From Candidatus Thalassarchaeaceae archaeon (GTDB taxonomy: Archaea > Thermoplasmatota > Poseidoniia > Poseidoniales > Thalassarchaeaceae): a stretch of 6,760 nt of DNA. The stretch is from NCBI GenBank assembly GCA_013330385.1, contig DUIL01000189.1, positions 1 to 6,760 of the forward strand. Reading direction: 5' to 3'. This document shows, in pieces, positions 5,505-6,760 of this stretch (its first letter is position 1; each line of letters begins with the position of its first letter). The notes beneath the pieces are model-generated. The model made no database searches. It had not been told where the DNA came from and saw only the letters and a program-made list of their open reading frames with translations. A program made the position numbers and the translations under genes.

Positions 5505-6760
5505 ATAACAAAAGGGTCGTCCGAATTGGATTGGACGACACGGATCATACAGAATATGCTTGCACGACAGAACACTTCGATAGATTAATGCGGAGCCTAT
5601 CTGAAAAGCTTCCTTCTTTTGATATCATAGAGCGTAGACTTGTCCGTTTGTGGCCTTTCGCACCTGAGCGTACGCGTGGTAATGCTGCATTAGGGGCTAT
5701 TTGCACAGTCGAAACCGAATCTTTTTCCCTGTTTGAAAATCTAATTCAAGATTTTTTCAATGAACTCAGGCAAGAAATAGAATCCGACTATCCTACCGAT
5801 GGAACTTTGCCAAATCCTTGCCTTGTTTATACAACTGATGAATTTCCTTCTGAATGGTACTGGTCTTCAGTACGTCAATTAGTTACTCCTTCGTCTAGAA
5901 TAAATGATTTGACCCAATTCCCAGAAACAACCGTTCTATTTTCTAAAGGAAAATCAGGAATTGTTGGCGCGACTGCTGCTATTTCTTGGCAATCTAAAGA
6001 TAGTTCAACATGGGAATTGATTTCTTGGAGGAATTCCCAACAAATTGGTTCAGAAAGAGGCATTCCTGCAGCAATAATTCAGTCATTGTCTGTTAAGTTT
6101 CCAAGTACTTTCGCAAATAGAGATCCTTCTACTGGTCGTAGTTTAATTGCGCCTCGGACAAATTGTCCGGTACTCTACGGAATTCGGGGAGATGTAGCGG
6201 ATGAATTAGTGAGTGCTCATGAGTGGTTACAAGGTCATGACTCAGTTGAGGCTGCAGATAGTTTTGCATTACATCGTACTAATCAGGTATCTGATGATCA
6301 TGTTGTAGGGTATTATGAGTCAGTAGTCTTGAATCCTCCTTCTGAAAAACAAGGCGGTCATGCCAGTGTTTCAGTATTGACGGATAATCAACACTCAACA
6401 ATTGTTGCTTTTGCTGAGTCTGGCCATGTGAATAAATTACTTCGGTCGTTGAAACCTGGAGATCTTATTCAATGGGTTGGACTACATTCTACAGATGGTG
6501 ATTATCATTTAGAGAGGCTAAAATTGGTTAACGGGGTTCCAAGACTAGCCACACGCCCTATTTGTTGTGGAAAGAGTATGCGTAGTGCTGGTAATGAGCA
6601 ACCTCTCCGTTGCTTGGTTTGCGGAGATACTCATGAAAAGGCCTGGCTAATCACGCCAAATCCCGACAAAAACACTCAATTCAATGGATGGGTTGAACCT
6701 TCACCTTCTAATCGTCGCCATCTCGCAAAACCTCTGCATCGAGGTTTCCCAACACCTCCT
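5492..6760 (+). CDS. tiaS: tRNA(Ile2) 2-agmatinylcytidine synthetase TiaS (3' end off window)
   Basis: TiaS attaches agmatine to C34 of the CAU anticodon of archaeal tRNA-Ile2, using ATP, so that it reads AUA rather than AUG. The frame is open from GTG at 5492 to the right edge (423 codons). Family marks run in order: IGLDDTD at 12-18 with a following CTT, RLVRLWP then TRGNAA at 61-66, GIVGATAAI with ELISWR, DPSTGRSLIAPR followed by NCPVLYGIRGD at 211-234, HRTNQVSDDH at 261-270, an OB-fold-like stretch to about 350, a Cys-rich zinc ribbon at 358-378, and RRHLAKPL at 408-415, which in relatives lies close to the C-terminus. Known TiaS proteins are about 420-430 residues, so only a few codons are missing. 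In the ribbon the first Cys pair is adjacent (Cys358-Cys359) instead of CxxC, while Cys374 and Cys377 keep normal spacing. No other plausible start precedes the LDDTD motif. It overlaps gmhB by GTGA. Confidence 0.95.
   Translation, partial: MSDTHNKRVVRIGLDDTDHTEYACTTEHFDRLMRSLSEKLPSFDIIERRLVRLWPFAPERTRGNAALGAICTVETESFSLFENLIQDFFNELRQEIESDYPTDGTLPNPCLVYTTDEFPSEWYWSSVRQLVTPSSRINDLTQFPETTVLFSKGKSGIVGATAAISWQSKDSSTWELISWRNSQQIGSERGIPAAIIQSLSVKFPSTFANRDPSTGRSLIAPRTNCPVLYGIRGDVADELVSAHEWLQGHDSVEAADSFALHRTNQVSDDHVVGYYESVVLNPPSEKQGGHASVSVLTDNQHSTIVAFAESGHVNKLLRSLKPGDLIQWVGLHSTDGDYHLERLKLVNGVPRLATRPICCGKSMRSAGNEQPLRCLVCGDTHEKAWLITPNPDKNTQFNGWVEPSPSNRRHLAKPLHRGFPTPP
5516..5539 (+). repeat. Second perfect hairpin at the tiaS 5' end
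   Basis: GTCGTCC (5516-5522) pairs with GGACGAC (5533-5539) over 7 bp around a 10-base loop. It starts 11 bases after the tetraloop hairpin and covers tiaS codons 9-16. The arms encode VV and the conserved DD, so part of the complementarity could be coincidence of codon choice. Confidence 0.45.

Noticed and set aside
5333..6063. Minus-strand open frames opposite gmhB and tiaS
   Set aside because: They are antisense shadows of conserved genes with no ribosome site or family features.
1..6760. CRISPR arrays, tRNA or rRNA genes, insertion sequences, attachment sites
   Set aside because: No regularly spaced repeats, cloverleaf-like segments, transposase reading frames or terminal repeats were seen on either strand.

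Overview
This is a gene-dense window of moderate to low GC, with almost no intergenic DNA, and it most likely comes from an archaeon. The taxonomic case rests on three things. TiaS (the archaeal tRNA-Ile2 agmatidine enzyme) is present. An archaeosortase A-type transpeptidase with an intact Cys/Arg/His set is present. The ribosome-binding sequence before gmhA (GAGGTG) fits an archaeal 16S 3' end. A planktonic euryarchaeote of the Poseidoniales (Marine Group II) or a related Thermoplasmatota lineage is my best guess. That placement is inferred from gene content and base composition and was not tested.

Layout. Positions 1-3246 (+) hold the 3' part of a very large Lhr-type superfamily 2 helicase. 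Its ATPase domains lie off the left edge. What remains is the end of the Lhr core plus a long run of winged-helix modules that appears to be internally duplicated. It converges with zero gap on an archaeosortase gene (minus strand, stop at 3247-3249). From the 66-base divergent gap at about 4213-4278 a three-gene operon runs rightward: gmhA (SIS sugar-phosphate isomerase), gmhB (HAD phosphatase) and tiaS. Both operon junctions are the same 4-nt GTGA overlap. tiaS runs off the right edge, probably only a few codons before its stop.

How the genes may work together. GmhA and GmhB are two steps of the sedoheptulose-7-phosphate to ADP- or GDP-heptose pathway, so the organism may decorate surface glycans with heptose. 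The divergent archaeosortase would cleave and anchor PGF-CTERM-type surface proteins, which would put surface-protein anchoring beside surface-sugar synthesis. TiaS is an essential decoding enzyme and looks like a passenger coupled to the heptose genes by overlapping codons.

The most striking sequence-level signal is at the gmhB/tiaS boundary. A perfect 9-bp GC-rich hairpin there has a four-base loop, GTGA, that is exactly the overlapped tiaS start and gmhB stop codon; in RNA it would be a GNRA-type tetraloop. A second perfect hairpin follows 11 bases later inside the tiaS 5' end. Two more lie inside gmhB, one of them exactly where the canonical GmhB zinc loop has been lost.
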